IMG/VR virus record: IMGVR_UViG_3300002161_000012
Span: 8,187-37,951 of that record
Direction: 5' to 3' (one strand)
Source: a virus
DNA length: 29,765 nt
Shown: positions 14,115-21,643 of the stretch, piece by piece
How positions within the stretch are numbered: position 1 is the stretch's first letter
Layout of the letters: the number at the start of each line of letters is the position of its first letter
Translations under genes and position numbers: made by a program
The notes under the pieces: model-generated
The model's database searches: none
The model's input: only the letters and a program-made list of their open reading frames with translations
Told to the model about the DNA's origin: nothing

Positions 14115-15677
14115 TCATTTAAAGAATGGATTTTCTGCCACCTGTATTTGAGGCAAAGTATCGTGTAGTGTCATAGAGCAAGCAATAGCCAGAGAGTCTG
14201 GATAGTCATCAAAAGCGCCTTTTTCCTCAGGAGCAGCCGCCAGCATATATGGACCACGGTAGATCTTTTCAAGGTCATTCATCTGCTGATTAAAGCGTTT
14301 CCATCCACGAGTACGGCGAGCCTTTGAGTGCCCTGGAATTATTAATTGTTCTCTCTGAATCAACTCGGTAAGATGTACCCATCTTTCGTGTTGGGTCTTA
14401 GAGTCTGAGGACACGGCAATAACTTCAATATCGGGCAAAAGGATTTGCATACGCTCGGCTACAGCGCCACCAACACCCTGAGAGTCAATACCAATTCTCA
14501 GAGGGTCATAGTTACGCAAGAAGTCAATAATCTGGAAGTACTGCTGTTCCCATTCCTCGTTGTTGATTTCCAACCAGTTGAGGACACGGTGCTCATGGAA
14601 GCCGAATGGATCTGGGTGATCCCAGTCCACCCAACAAACAGTCACTACGGTGGAGTCATTAGAGCGGGCAACGTCAATACCGACCACAACGGGTGTTCTC
14701 CACCATTGCTTTACAAGGGCCATAGAGGGGTCGTAGAGCCTCTCTAAGCGCTCTTCGGTGACAAACATACCTTTGTCCAGCACCCAGTGGTTTTCATATG
14801 ACATTCTGAACTCGTCAGAATCTTCACCAATACGCAGTTTCTCTTTAGCGATGAACTTGGCATAGTTAGGGTTGTACTTGGCGGCGACTCGCCAGTCATA
14901 CTCAAAGTGACATGGGCGGAACTTACGACCACCATTGACGGTGCGTCGCTTGTTGTATTGGATCATCTTGTAGAAATAAGACTTGTTACGGGTAGCCGTT
15001 CCTGTTAGGCAAATGCTTCCGTTGTTAAACGCCAACATCGGCTTAATTGATTTGGCAATCATGTACTCGTCGGCTTCCTGAGCCTCGTCAATGAGCACGA
15101 AGTGATAAGTCTTTGATTCAATCTTTGCTTTTGGGTTACAGGTCTGCATACGGCAAAGTGAACCAGAATGCTTCAAGGTGATAATGCGACCCTTACCACG
15201 AGAACCACCTGATGTTGCTTTGTCACCAATCTCTGGATCAAGGAGGAATTCAATTGCGTGGTCACTTGTTAGTTTGCTAACGATACGACTGAATACAGTA
15301 TCTGCTTGGTCTTCAACTGGGGCGAACACACCACACCAGAATCCCTTTTCAAACTTTTCTAGCCATGTTGGATATACCCTTGCCAATTTAGGCAAGATAA
15401 CCATAAGTGATGCCATGACGTTAGACAACACTTCCGATTTACCTGACTGGCGTGTGGCAACTACCGTCATTTCTTCACCGTCACCAAGGATGACAGATTC
15501 AATTAAGCGATAGGCAATAGGAATCTGATACGGGAACAATTCCACATTACAGAACTCCTCGGTAAACACAATAATGCGTTTAACCAATTCGTCTATGAAT
15601 TCGGCGGACGTTTCGTCCAGTTCCTCGGCTATGTCCTCCGCTAAGAGGTTTTCGTCTAGTTCGTCGTCTGTGAGCAC
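14115..15677 (-). CDS. terL: Terminase large subunit (520 aa)
   Basis: This is the DNA-packaging motor: an ATPase followed by a nuclease that cuts the concatemer. The Walker A motif is ATRQSGKS (residues 74-81), Walker B is VLIDEA (194-199, Asp197 and Glu198), and the coupling motif is LTGTAT (224-229). The nuclease acidic residues are Asp335 in VVGIDVARSNDST, Asp398 in RIGIDSQGVGG and Asp491/Asp494 in DDYPDSLA. All expected catalytic positions are present and the length is typical. The start is a GTG (an in-frame stop lies eight codons upstream) with a poor ribosome site. The candidate small subunit is not adjacent in a recognisable form; genes at 11836 and 15696 are possibilities. Confidence 0.96.
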   Translation of the reverse strand: MLTDDELDENLLAEDIAEELDETSAEFIDELVKRIIVFTEEFCNVELFPYQIPIAYRLIESVILGDGEEMTVVATRQSGKSEVLSNVMASLMVILPKLARVYPTWLEKFEKGFWCGVFAPVEDQADTVFSRIVSKLTSDHAIEFLLDPEIGDKATSGGSRGKGRIITLKHSGSLCRMQTCNPKAKIESKTYHFVLIDEAQEADEYMIAKSIKPMLAFNNGSICLTGTATRNKSYFYKMIQYNKRRTVNGGRKFRPCHFEYDWRVAAKYNPNYAKFIAKEKLRIGEDSDEFRMSYENHWVLDKGMFVTEERLERLYDPSMALVKQWWRTPVVVGIDVARSNDSTVVTVCWVDWDHPDPFGFHEHRVLNWLEINNEEWEQQYFQIIDFLRNYDPLRIGIDSQGVGGAVAERMQILLPDIEVIAVSSDSKTQHERWVHLTELIQREQLIIPGHSKARRTRGWKRFNQQMNDLEKIYRGPYMLAAAPEEKGAFDDYPDSLAIACSMTLHDTLPQIQVAENPFFK

Positions 15678-15695
15678 AGACCAATCATAGACTAA

Positions 15696-15986
15696 TTAGT
15701 AGTCGGTGTTGTCAAACTTCAGTTGAAGTTGGTTGTCGTTGTGGGCAAATGCACGTGATGGGCGCAGTTCTGAGATCAATGCGGCGGCATCTTCAATAAT
15801 CATGATGAGGGTTTTGATGTCCACAAGGGTTCCTTCTTCTACGTCCACATTTGGAGAAGGGATAAAGACCTTAGGGGAGTACCCCTCGGTTACAAGAAAC
15901 AGGTCGTGGACGGCGTTAGTTAGGCGACGCTTATCGCTGTTTTCAAGGTTGGTGATTAGTGCTTTGGTTGTTGTGTTGTTTGACAT
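15696..15986 (-). CDS. Small unknown protein upstream of the terminase (96 aa)
   Basis: From the ATG at 15986 the protein is MSNNTTTKALITNLENSDKR, followed by RLTNAVHDLFLVTEGYSP, then a loop (FIPSPNVDVEEG), a helix LVDIKTLIMIIEDAAALISEL and a polar end. The frame is open twelve codons further to a TTG at 16022, which would overlap the preceding gene; I prefer the ATG. It sits just before the large terminase, where small terminase subunits often lie, and its helical content is compatible. However, no HTH motif is visible, so the function remains unknown. Confidence 0.5.
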   Translation of the reverse strand: MSNNTTTKALITNLENSDKRRLTNAVHDLFLVTEGYSPKVFIPSPNVDVEEGTLVDIKTLIMIIEDAAALISELRPSRAFAHNDNQLQLKFDNTDY

Positions 15987-16005
15987 AAATCCGATGGTAT
16001 CAGTA

Positions 16006-16239
16006 CTAACGCTGATCGTCAACCCTTTGTTGTAACTCTGCCCAAATTGCAGAAAGTGCTTCTATTGCCTCAGTCACTTCTGCTTCTGGTCCGCCATGAA
16101 AGCGCCAACGATCAAATGATGCGCCAAGGTTCATGATGCTGGTATCAAACCATTGAAGTAAAGAAGAACGGTCAAGATTCTTGATCCGTTTTGGAATGAT
16201 TGTTTCTTCTTTCTTTTCTTCTTTCTTAAAGAATGCCAT
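16006..16239 (-). CDS. Small charged unknown protein (77 aa)
   Basis: The protein starts MAFFKKEEKKEETIIPKRIK, with a strongly charged N-terminus. A helical part follows with SSLLQWFDTSIMNLGASFDRW and EVTEAIEALSAIWAELQQRVD. I chose ATG 16239 because it overlaps the previous stop (TGATG), though two further codons are open upstream. The C-terminal half, with W..~~hgg and regular alanine/leucine spacing, resembles short helical phage proteins of unknown role. There is no membrane segment. Confidence 0.5.
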   Translation of the reverse strand: MAFFKKEEKKEETIIPKRIKNLDRSSLLQWFDTSIMNLGASFDRWRFHGGPEAEVTEAIEALSAIWAELQQRVDDQR

Positions 16240-16538
16240 CACCACAATCCAATCTCACTAGCAGGGGTATTCATCTCACGTCCACCAACTGCTTTTAAGA
16301 TACCCGCAGTTTCATCAGAAACCTTGACCTTTTTACAACGTCCTATTTGTACAGTGTGTTTTTTAGTACGGATCTGTATCCCTTTACCGTGTCGCCAAGG
16401 AGGGTCAGTCTCATGCATAAACCCTGTGCAAATACGAGGGGTTCTTGAATCTACAAAGTCTCTAGTGATCCAGTAAATAGAGAAGAAACTGTGGACTTTG
16501 TTTAAACTAAATATCCGTAAAATACGTGGAAATTTCAT
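16239..16538 (-). CDS. Small basic unknown protein (99 aa)
   Basis: From ATG 16538 the protein is basic and beta-rich, with a central HETDPPWRHGKGIQIRTKKH and then VQIGRCKKVKVSDETAGILKAVGGREM. The segment WRHGKGIQIR...VQIG.CK seems familiar from small hypothetical proteins of other phages, but I cannot name a family. The frame is open back to 16622, yet that extension would lie inside the KTSC gene. The chosen start still overlaps that gene by 32 bases, so the 5' end is uncertain. The start is preceded by AGGG nine bases away. Confidence 0.5.
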   Translation of the reverse strand: MKFPRILRIFSLNKVHSFFSIYWITRDFVDSRTPRICTGFMHETDPPWRHGKGIQIRTKKHTVQIGRCKKVKVSDETAGILKAVGGREMNTPASEIGLW

Positions 16539-17004
16539 CACTTGTAGCCCTGCTGTATGGAAACTTGTTGAGAACGGAATTAATATACTGCCCTTTTGAT
16601 GGAGACGCCGCAAATGATTCATAAACCTGCTGTGGAACGTTCATGTACTTCCATGGTGTTCCACCACTGTCTTTGTACTTCCAGAAGCGTACAAATAAGG
16701 TACCGTAACGCTGACCAGCCATAATGGATCCAGCACCTGTGGTTCTGCGATCTTCGTCTGACAGATCTTCTGTGTTGTAGGTTACAAACTTGTATCCGCT
16801 AACACGACTGCTTTCGTTAGTGGCGTGGTTGTTTCCAGGAACCCATGGAATCTCCACCATCTGATTGGCTTCAGAGCGAGCCAAGTTGTCCTCACGCATG
16901 CGCTTGCGTTCGTTTTCAATGTTGGCAGTACCTGAGTACAGAGTCAGTGCAGCGTTAATTCGCTGCCTACCTGATCCGCTTAAACCTCTGGGGCGTGGTG
17001 CCAT
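16507..17004 (-). CDS. KTSC-domain protein (165 aa)
   Basis: The C-terminal part (about residues 99-150) fits the KTSC domain: GTLFVRFWKYKDSG, then WKYMNVPQQVYESFAASPSKG and YINSVLNKFPY, matching the 'Y.Y..VP..vy..~..a.S.G.~~n..i...y' pattern. KTSC domains occur alone or fused in phage and bacterial proteins; a role in nucleic-acid or lysis contexts has been suggested but is not settled. The N-terminal 60 residues are basic and glycine-rich and probably disordered. It directly follows the endolysin gene, four bases after its stop. Domain call good, function unknown. Confidence 0.7.
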   Translation of the reverse strand: MAPRPRGLSGSGRQRINAALTLYSGTANIENERKRMREDNLARSEANQMVEIPWVPGNNHATNESSRVSGYKFVTYNTEDLSDEDRRTTGAGSIMAGQRYGTLFVRFWKYKDSGGTPWKYMNVPQQVYESFAASPSKGQYINSVLNKFPYSRATSDEISTYFTDI

Positions 17005-17008
17005 TTAT

Positions 17009-17791
17009 TTATTTTAGTCCTAAAAGTTCTTTTACTTTTGGACCAGGGAAGAAGTCAGGCTTTAGACCATTGGCAATTTTAAAAGCCTTGATTGCCTCGT
17101 CGGTTGCTGAGTCTTTTTGACCGTTAATTTCACCATTGTAGAAACCTTTTGCCTTGAGCGCTTCTTGTAGTTTCTTGATGTCGTCTCCGCCTGCGGCAGG
17201 AGCGGCGGCTGGGGCATTACCTACTGGGGCAACTACGCCGTTAGCGTCCATCCATGCTTTAACCGATGCAGGGATATTGTCTCCGCAGACATAACGCAAG
17301 TGCCATGGTTCGCTTGGAACAACTTCCCATGAAAAACCAAACTCTTTAACGTTTGCAATAAGCCAGTTGAGACGCTTTGGCTCTGATGCTGAATGAACGT
17401 CAACCGCCAAGCCGAGGTTATGCTGTGATTTACCAGGTGTAGCCAACATCGCCATACCCTTCTTGAGATACCAAGTCTTACCTTCAAAGGTTTTGGTGCT
17501 GGTTCCATCCACTTTGTCAAGTGTGTAGCGAGTAAGAAATCCCTTTTTTTGGCTTTCGTAATCTCTGTATGTGTCGCCGCTGGAAGTCGGTTTTAATTCA
17601 ACGCCTTCAGCCTTGGCTTTTTCAACCATTGCTGTCCATGCGCATGCGGCGATCCAATGCATCTTTCCGCCACCAGGAACTGCTTTGAGAAGGTTGGCAG
17701 GGAGTTTTCCTGGCTCAATACCTTTAAGGTCTTTTGGAAGAACTACTGGAACAATGTAATCCCATGCAAGTTTGCCCATGATTTCCACCAT
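17009..17791 (-). CDS. Endolysin: M15 (VanY/D,D-carboxypeptidase-like) peptidase plus peptidoglycan-binding domain (260 aa)
   Basis: Residues 45-170 form an M15 zinc peptidase. The zinc ligands are His124 and Asp131 in SQHNLGLAVDVHS and His164 in EPWHLRYV, with Glu161 as catalytic base. YRDYESQKKGF (75-85) matches the conserved Y.~...Q..~f motif. An Ala/Pro-rich linker (187-203) leads to a PG_binding_1-type domain (204-260: IKKLQEALKAKGFYNGEING, then ATDEAIKAFKIANGL). The enzyme would cleave peptide cross-links or stems of the host wall at lysis. There is no signal peptide, so release needs a holin. Two starts are possible, ATG 17791 and ATG 17779; neither ribosome site decides. The preceding 96-base gap is the longest in the window. 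Confidence 0.9.
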   Translation of the reverse strand: MVEIMGKLAWDYIVPVVLPKDLKGIEPGKLPANLLKAVPGGGKMHWIAACAWTAMVEKAKAEGVELKPTSSGDTYRDYESQKKGFLTRYTLDKVDGTSTKTFEGKTWYLKKGMAMLATPGKSQHNLGLAVDVHSASEPKRLNWLIANVKEFGFSWEVVPSEPWHLRYVCGDNIPASVKAWMDANGVVAPVGNAPAAAPAAGGDDIKKLQEALKAKGFYNGEINGQKDSATDEAIKAFKIANGLKPDFFPGPKVKELLGLK

Positions 17792-17839
17792 CTTTCCTGT
17801 TAAATACAGCGTTGTCTTGGCACCATTTTACACCATAAT

Positions 17840-17857
17840 GCCAGTATTGCTACTGGC
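17840..17857 (-). promoter_or_regulatory. Inverted repeat in the gap before the endolysin gene
   Basis: A perfect 7-bp inverted repeat (gccagta, ttgc loop, tactggc) lies in the 96-base gap between the oxygenase and endolysin genes. No U-tract follows in the coding direction, so it is a poor terminator. About ten bases further on is TAAAAT, which could be a -10 element, but no -35 box is clear. It could be an operator, a weak terminator or part of a late promoter; the sequence does not decide. Confidence 0.35.
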
Positions 17858-17887
17858 ACAAAGGTTACCCAGCGACTGTAACGCCTT

Positions 17888-18457
17888 TTATATGCCAGTA
17901 ATATTTATATTCAATACACAGCGTTTTGTAGAAATTAAAGGCAATTGGGCAGAATGGGGGACATCCGAATTAAAAACAACTAAACAGTTTTCTTTTGGTG
18001 TTTGCCTATGGATGATGTTTTTGTTTTCGTAGAATAATGTATCACCGTCAGAGTCGTTAAAATAATAAAGACCAGTAAAACCATTATTCATATCTGTATG
18101 TATTTGCGGTTCAACCTGTTTGCCTACATTCAAAGTTAAATTAAGTTTTAATCTAATTAGTTGATAACTGGTTAAACCAAGTGCGTCAACCATTCCATAA
18201 ACAATTGGCTGAAACAAAGATAAATAGTTTGATTGACTATCTATTGAATAGGCAATATGAGTAAAACCATGTAACTCTATTGGATACTTTTTGTTTGGTT
18301 CATTTTCTAAATGACCTGAATCATGAAAATACCAATCAAAGTTATTGCCTAGAACAATGTCTTTAACAACTTTGAAATGGGTATCACCGAGTAAATTGTT
18401 TATGAATAGTGGGTTATTAGTTACAACACCATCAGTAATTTGTGCAAAATGTGCCAT
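17888..18457 (-). CDS. 2-oxoglutarate/Fe(II)-dependent oxygenase with a MAHFA start (189 aa)
   Basis: The prolyl-hydroxylase-like core has the iron ligands His120 and Asp122 in PQIHTDMNNG and His168 in NSDVPHSAQ. Arg179 in STKRCVLNINI is the 2-oxoglutarate-binding arginine, and LYYFNDSDGDTLFYE is the typical central 'Y.N...G.T' stretch. Such oxygenases are frequent in aquatic phages and may hydroxylate virion proteins or host surface targets; the substrate is unknown. The ATG at 18457 (TAATG overlap with the previous gene) gives the start MAHFAQITDGVV, the opening of the MAHFA small virion proteins. The frame is open ten codons upstream, but that would sit inside the adhesin gene. Base composition is visibly more AT-rich than its neighbours. 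Confidence 0.85.
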   Translation of the reverse strand: MAHFAQITDGVVTNNPLFINNLLGDTHFKVVKDIVLGNNFDWYFHDSGHLENEPNKKYPIELHGFTHIAYSIDSQSNYLSLFQPIVYGMVDALGLTSYQLIRLKLNLTLNVGKQVEPQIHTDMNNGFTGLYYFNDSDGDTLFYENKNIIHRQTPKENCLVVFNSDVPHSAQLPLISTKRCVLNINITGI

Positions 18458-18458
18458 T
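18443..18458 (-). repeat. 16-bp repeat at the MAHFA start, copy 2
   Basis: The coding-strand sequence AATGGCACATTTTGCA is identical to 21618-21633. It covers the start codon and first codons of the oxygenase gene. Just upstream both copies also share AGTATTACTTT at the end of the glycine-rich gene. It marks a likely recombination junction. Confidence 0.75.
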
Positions 18459-19386
18459 AAAAAGTAATACTCCCCGAACCAGTCCAAGTATAAACACGAT
18501 ATCCAGAACGAGATGTTGTATTGATTGTTGGAGAACCAGTAGTTGCAACAGCAGCATCAAAATCTAATGGATAGGCAACAATGACCACACCACTTCCGCC
18601 CGATTGACCATTTGTTGTCAAATGCAAATATCGGGAGCCACCGCCACCGCCACCGCCCGTGTTTGACGAACCTGCTGTTGGTGTCCATGCTCCTGAACCA
18701 CCGCCACCTGCGCCTCCAGCACCGCCACTACCAAACTCTAAGAAGTTTCCTGCTCCGCCTCCGCCGCCTCGGAATGTAGCGGTTCCGTCTATGGATGACG
18801 AACTACCATTACCACCAGCACCACCGTTTTCACCTTGGTTGTTTTGACCAACTGCTCCAGCACCGCCACCGCCACCGCCAGCCCGTGAACGCCCATTGAT
18901 TACACCCGCTCCAGAACCACCATTGTTACCTTGTGACGGACTTACTGATGGTGTGTTACCTGCACCACCGTTTGAACCATTACCATGACCACCTCCACCT
19001 GAACCACCAGCAATAGTTCCACCGCCACCGCCACCAGCAGATGAAATAGATGAAAATACAGACGCAGTTCCACTTCCACCGTTTCCAAGTGAGCCTGAAG
19101 AACCACCGCCGCCACCGCCAACAGTGACAGTTAGTGCAACACCAGCAGAAACAGCAAAAGATGCTGAAGTGCGATAACCGCCCGCACCACCTCCACCACC
19201 ACCGTCTGTGCCGCCGCCTCCACCGCCACCGCCAACAACAAGGTATTCAACGCTAGATGGAGGATTTGGACCACCACCAGACCAGTAAGCAGCAACCTGA
19301 GCCGTGTTACCACGGCTACTACGTGGAGCCAATGACCCACCACTAATGGCTTTACCACCAGATGTGCTTTTTAAAATAGAAGGCAC
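18457..19386 (-). CDS. Glycine-rich adhesin-like protein, module copy 2 (309 aa)
   Basis: Residues 1-45 are a short unique N-terminus (MPSILKSTSGGKAISGGSLA). The glycine-rich domain begins with VEYLVVGGGG, runs through many polyglycine tracts separated by short strands (GGYRTSASFAVSAG, VALTVTVGGGG) and closes with [11 protein letters not shown]. The C-terminal 40 residues end SRSGYRVYTWTGSGSITF. This is the phage 'glycine-rich domain' type seen in receptor-binding adhesins. By analogy with T4-like gp38 adhesins, polyglycine-II packing is possible, with variable loops contacting the receptor. The start is GTG, with an AAGGGG site five bases before it. The closest paralogue in the window is at 21644-22573. 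Confidence 0.8.
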   Translation of the reverse strand: MPSILKSTSGGKAISGGSLAPRSSRGNTAQVAAYWSGGGPNPPSSVEYLVVGGGGGGGGTDGGGGGGAGGYRTSASFAVSAGVALTVTVGGGGGGSSGSLGNGGSGTASVFSSISSAGGGGGGTIAGGSGGGGHGNGSNGGAGNTPSVSPSQGNNGGSGAGVINGRSRAGGGGGGAGAVGQNNQGENGGAGGNGSSSSIDGTATFRGGGGGAGNFLEFGSGGAGGAGGGGSGAWTPTAGSSNTGGGGGGGSRYLHLTTNGQSGGSGVVIVAYPLDFDAAVATTGSPTINTTSRSGYRVYTWTGSGSITF

Positions 19387-19395
19387 AAAGACCCC

Positions 19396-19767
19396 TTACG
19401 CTGTGATGCGGTTAACGTACCCGTGAATCACAATTTCGTTTGCTGTTCCAGCAAAAGCACGAACGACCTTAGCGGTTGCGTTACCCTGCAACAAAAGACC
19501 TGGAACAATTAGGTAAAGACCGTTCTCAGCCTTAACCGTGTATTCAATGTTTCCGTTTGGTTCAGTTGCTTCGCCCCACTCAATCGTCAACTTAATGTCC
19601 GATGTGTGAGTATTAACTGCGTACAACCAGATCTCATCAATCGTGGTAGCAGTTGACGACGCTGTGTGTATTGCTGTACCAGCAGTTGCGGTTGCGGCTA
19701 CAAGGATGCCCAAACCAGTTCCCGTTGTACCTGCTGGTTGTAGCGCTAACTTAGTAAATGTTGCCAT
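19396..19767 (-). CDS. Small beta-sandwich virion protein, module copy 2 (123 aa)
   Basis: The protein is almost all beta strand: IDEIWLYAVNTHTSDIKLTIEW, YLIVPGLLLQGNATAKVVRAF and NEIVIHGYVNRITA. It has no cysteine and no catalytic motif. The proteins at 22573-22926 and 27081-27419 share its layout (an 'i..i~~.N.....~~~l.i' strand pair, then a 'p....l~.G..l.~' edge and a final strand), so I take them as a paralogous or analogous family. The start has AGGAG five bases upstream. It always sits just before a glycine-rich adhesin gene, suggesting a spacer or trimer-capping virion protein. Confidence 0.65.
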   Translation of the reverse strand: MATFTKLALQPAGTTGTGLGILVAATATAGTAIHTASSTATTIDEIWLYAVNTHTSDIKLTIEWGEATEPNGNIEYTVKAENGLYLIVPGLLLQGNATAKVVRAFAGTANEIVIHGYVNRITA

Positions 19768-19775
19768 TATTGCTC

Positions 19776-20033
19776 CTAACTAAAAACTTGAGAACTGATG
19801 ACCGCTTGGTCAGTATCATAGACCGCATTGGTACCGTTAGTACCGTTGGTTCCGTTAGCACCAGCCGCCCCAGCAATACCGCCATAAGCAAGACTAGTCC
19901 ATGCGGTTAGACCATCACCGATCTTAAACTGGTCGGTATCTGTTTCAATACCCATTTCACCTTCAGCAAGTGTTGGGTTGGCACTAGTCCATGCGGATGC
20001 AGTACCACGGCGAAATTGAATCTGTACAGCCAT
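19776..20033 (-). CDS. Mtd-N-like small virion protein, module copy 2 (85 aa)
   Basis: The first 50 residues match the N-terminal domain of the phage major tropism determinant type: MAVQIQFRRGTASAWTSANP, LAEGEMGIETDTDQFKIGDG and TAWTSLAYGG. A short collagen-like GTNGTNGTN stretch follows, then a short tail. In other phages this domain anchors receptor-binding proteins to the tail tip; here it is a stand-alone short protein. The start lacks a clear ribosome site. The paralogue is at 22930-23160. No reverse transcriptase or variable-repeat pair is present, so the diversity-generating role of Mtd is not implied. Confidence 0.75.
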   Translation of the reverse strand: MAVQIQFRRGTASAWTSANPTLAEGEMGIETDTDQFKIGDGLTAWTSLAYGGIAGAAGANGTNGTNGTNAVYDTDQAVISSQVFS

Positions 20034-20055
20034 AGGGTACTAGTTTACCTTAGAG

Positions 20056-21267
20056 TTACCAAGTGATTGAACCAGTTGACAAGAAGACGTACGTTTTATA
20101 ACCGTTTGCGTTAGTCATTGTTACACCACTTCCTGTAGTTAAAGCAGTTGGGTATGTTGATGAGGTTCTAATCACAACTGCTCCTGAACCACCTGCTCCA
20201 CCGTTACCAGTAGAGTGGCCTCCACCACCACCACCTCCACCAGTGTTTGCGCCACCAGCGCCACCAGGATAGTTAGTATCACTGTTTGTACCACCAGTAC
20301 CAGCAGCACCTACGTTACGTCCCCCAGTACCACCTGCTCCAGGACTTGTAGTTGCTTTTGCACCGCCACCGCCACCGCCTAAACCACCGTTACCACCAGG
20401 CATTGCTCCTGTATAACCAGAGCCACCACCACCGCCACCGTAGTAAAAACCATCAATAGGGTTAATAACACCAGCGCCACCATTTCCTGGAGTAGACCCT
20501 GACACGACTGTGGCTCCGTTTGCTCCTGCTCCAGCGCCTCCACCACCAGCATAGTTAAGACCATCGGCACCAATACCATTACCACCAGTTCTTCCACCGT
20601 AGGCAGTTCCTGTGGCACCTGCTGGGATTGTGTCTATCGTTCCAGTTTGTCCTGCTGTCCTTACACCGTCTGAAGAACCACCTGCACCGTTAGCACCACC
20701 AGTAGCATTAGCATTATTAAAATAAGATGATGCACTTCTGTTCCAACCTGCTCCACCACCTTTACAAGTAGCACCTGCAAAAGAAGAAGAAGCCCCAATA
20801 CTTCCACCAGTATCAGTACCTTGACCACTGCTTATTGTTCCAGCACCACCAGCACCAACTGTAACTGTGTAAGTGTTTCCGTAAACTAGTGAACTAGAAC
20901 TTACGTACATAGCACCACCGCCACCAGCGCCACCAGTTAGTGACGTTCCAGCACCACCGCCACCAGCAGCAATGAAGTACTCAGTAGTAATAGAATTATT
21001 AAAAATAACGCCATTTGACCAGTTTGTACCCGTGTATATTCTCAGTAGGTTAGTATCTGTTTCGTAAATACTTTGCCCTGTATTAGGGGTTGCAGGGCGA
21101 GTAGTACTAGTGCAAACAGTAATACCACCAGCACCAGCCGCAATCTTTGCAGACGTTACCGCACCATCGGCTAGTTTTGCCGTGGTAATTGAACCGTCAG
21201 TTACAGCACCAAGGTTGTACTTGGTTTTGTTTTCTGCGAATTGAAGTTCAAAATCAAGTGGGTCCAT
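20056..21267 (-). CDS. Glycine-rich adhesin-like protein with fibre N-terminus (403 aa)
   Basis: The N-terminus has a fibre linker (SITTAKLADGAVTSAKIAAG) and then the shared module ITVCTSTTRPATPNTGQSIYETDTN, ending IYTGTNWSNG. The glycine-rich domain begins at TEYFIAAGGGG, and the chain ends SGAVVIRTSS, NGYKTYVFLSTGSITW. It is the longest of six glycine-rich paralogues. Its N-terminal module matches those at 23372, 25172 and 26104 more than the two 309-aa copies. The start overlaps the previous stop by one base (TAATG). It lies between the two copies of the four-gene module. Confidence 0.8.
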   Translation of the reverse strand: MDPLDFELQFAENKTKYNLGAVTDGSITTAKLADGAVTSAKIAAGAGGITVCTSTTRPATPNTGQSIYETDTNLLRIYTGTNWSNGVIFNNSITTEYFIAAGGGGAGTSLTGGAGGGGAMYVSSSSLVYGNTYTVTVGAGGAGTISSGQGTDTGGSIGASSSFAGATCKGGGAGWNRSASSYFNNANATGGANGAGGSSDGVRTAGQTGTIDTIPAGATGTAYGGRTGGNGIGADGLNYAGGGGAGAGANGATVVSGSTPGNGGAGVINPIDGFYYGGGGGGSGYTGAMPGGNGGLGGGGGGAKATTSPGAGGTGGRNVGAAGTGGTNSDTNYPGGAGGANTGGGGGGGGHSTGNGGAGGSGAVVIRTSSTYPTALTTGSGVTMTNANGYKTYVFLSTGSITW

Positions 21268-21632
21268 TACGCAGGAAGTGTTACTTCATCCCATTCTTGG
21301 TTTGCTTCATCCCAGGTGTAGAAACCTTCTGTTGGGCGAGCAACTGGTGCTTCCCATTCAGTGGTTTCTTCGTTAAGTGACCATGATGGGTAAGGCTTTG
21401 GGGCGATGTAAGCATCCAAATCTGATCGGTAGGTGTAACCAATACCTGCGTAACGAGCACGCATGTTGCCGTTGTATGAGGTCTGCTTCCATGTTCCACC
21501 AAGAAGGTTGCGACAGAATTCAGCGCCTACGGCTTCTGATTCGTTGCCCTCTGAGTCCTTACAATCATCGTTAGATACTACGATTACTCGCAATACGATG
21601 TTGTCTTCACCAAGTTCTGCAAAATGTGCCAT
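21267..21632 (-). CDS. MAHFA-type small virion protein, module copy 1 (121 aa)
   Basis: The protein starts MAHFAELGEDNIVLRVIVVSN and has DCKDSEGNE, then EFCRNLLGGTWKQTSYNGNMR and YAGIGYTYRSDLDAYIAPKPYPSWSL. The rest is tryptophan-rich (EEPVARPTEGFYTWDE-type pattern). Proteins of this family are widespread in cyanophages and other aquatic phages, often near tail fibres; their function is not established. The start has AGGAG eight bases upstream. The stop overlaps the next gene by one base (TAATG). Its 5' end shares 16 identical bases with the oxygenase gene at 18457. Confidence 0.8.
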   Translation of the reverse strand: MAHFAELGEDNIVLRVIVVSNDDCKDSEGNESEAVGAEFCRNLLGGTWKQTSYNGNMRARYAGIGYTYRSDLDAYIAPKPYPSWSLNEETTEWEAPVARPTEGFYTWDEANQEWDEVTLPA

Positions 21633-21633
21633 T
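21618..21633 (-). repeat. 16-bp repeat at the MAHFA start, copy 1
   Basis: The coding-strand sequence AATGGCACATTTTGCA is identical to that at 18443-18458. Here an AGGAG ribosome site and a gap separate it from the end of the glycine-rich gene, whereas in the other copy the two genes overlap. Confidence 0.75.
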
Positions 21634-21643
21634 TAAGTTTCTC

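Larger units (their letters stand above)
17888..20033 (-). repeat. Second copy of a four-gene adhesin module (diverged)
   Basis: In transcription order this block holds an Mtd-N-like protein (85 aa), a small beta protein (123 aa), a 309-aa glycine-rich protein and a MAHFA-start protein, here the oxygenase. The same order and near-identical sizes occur at 21267-23160. The two 309-aa proteins share the ending pattern VVI.AYP, ATTGSPT, SRSGY.VYT and SGSITF. The copies have diverged strongly at DNA level. Confidence 0.7.
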
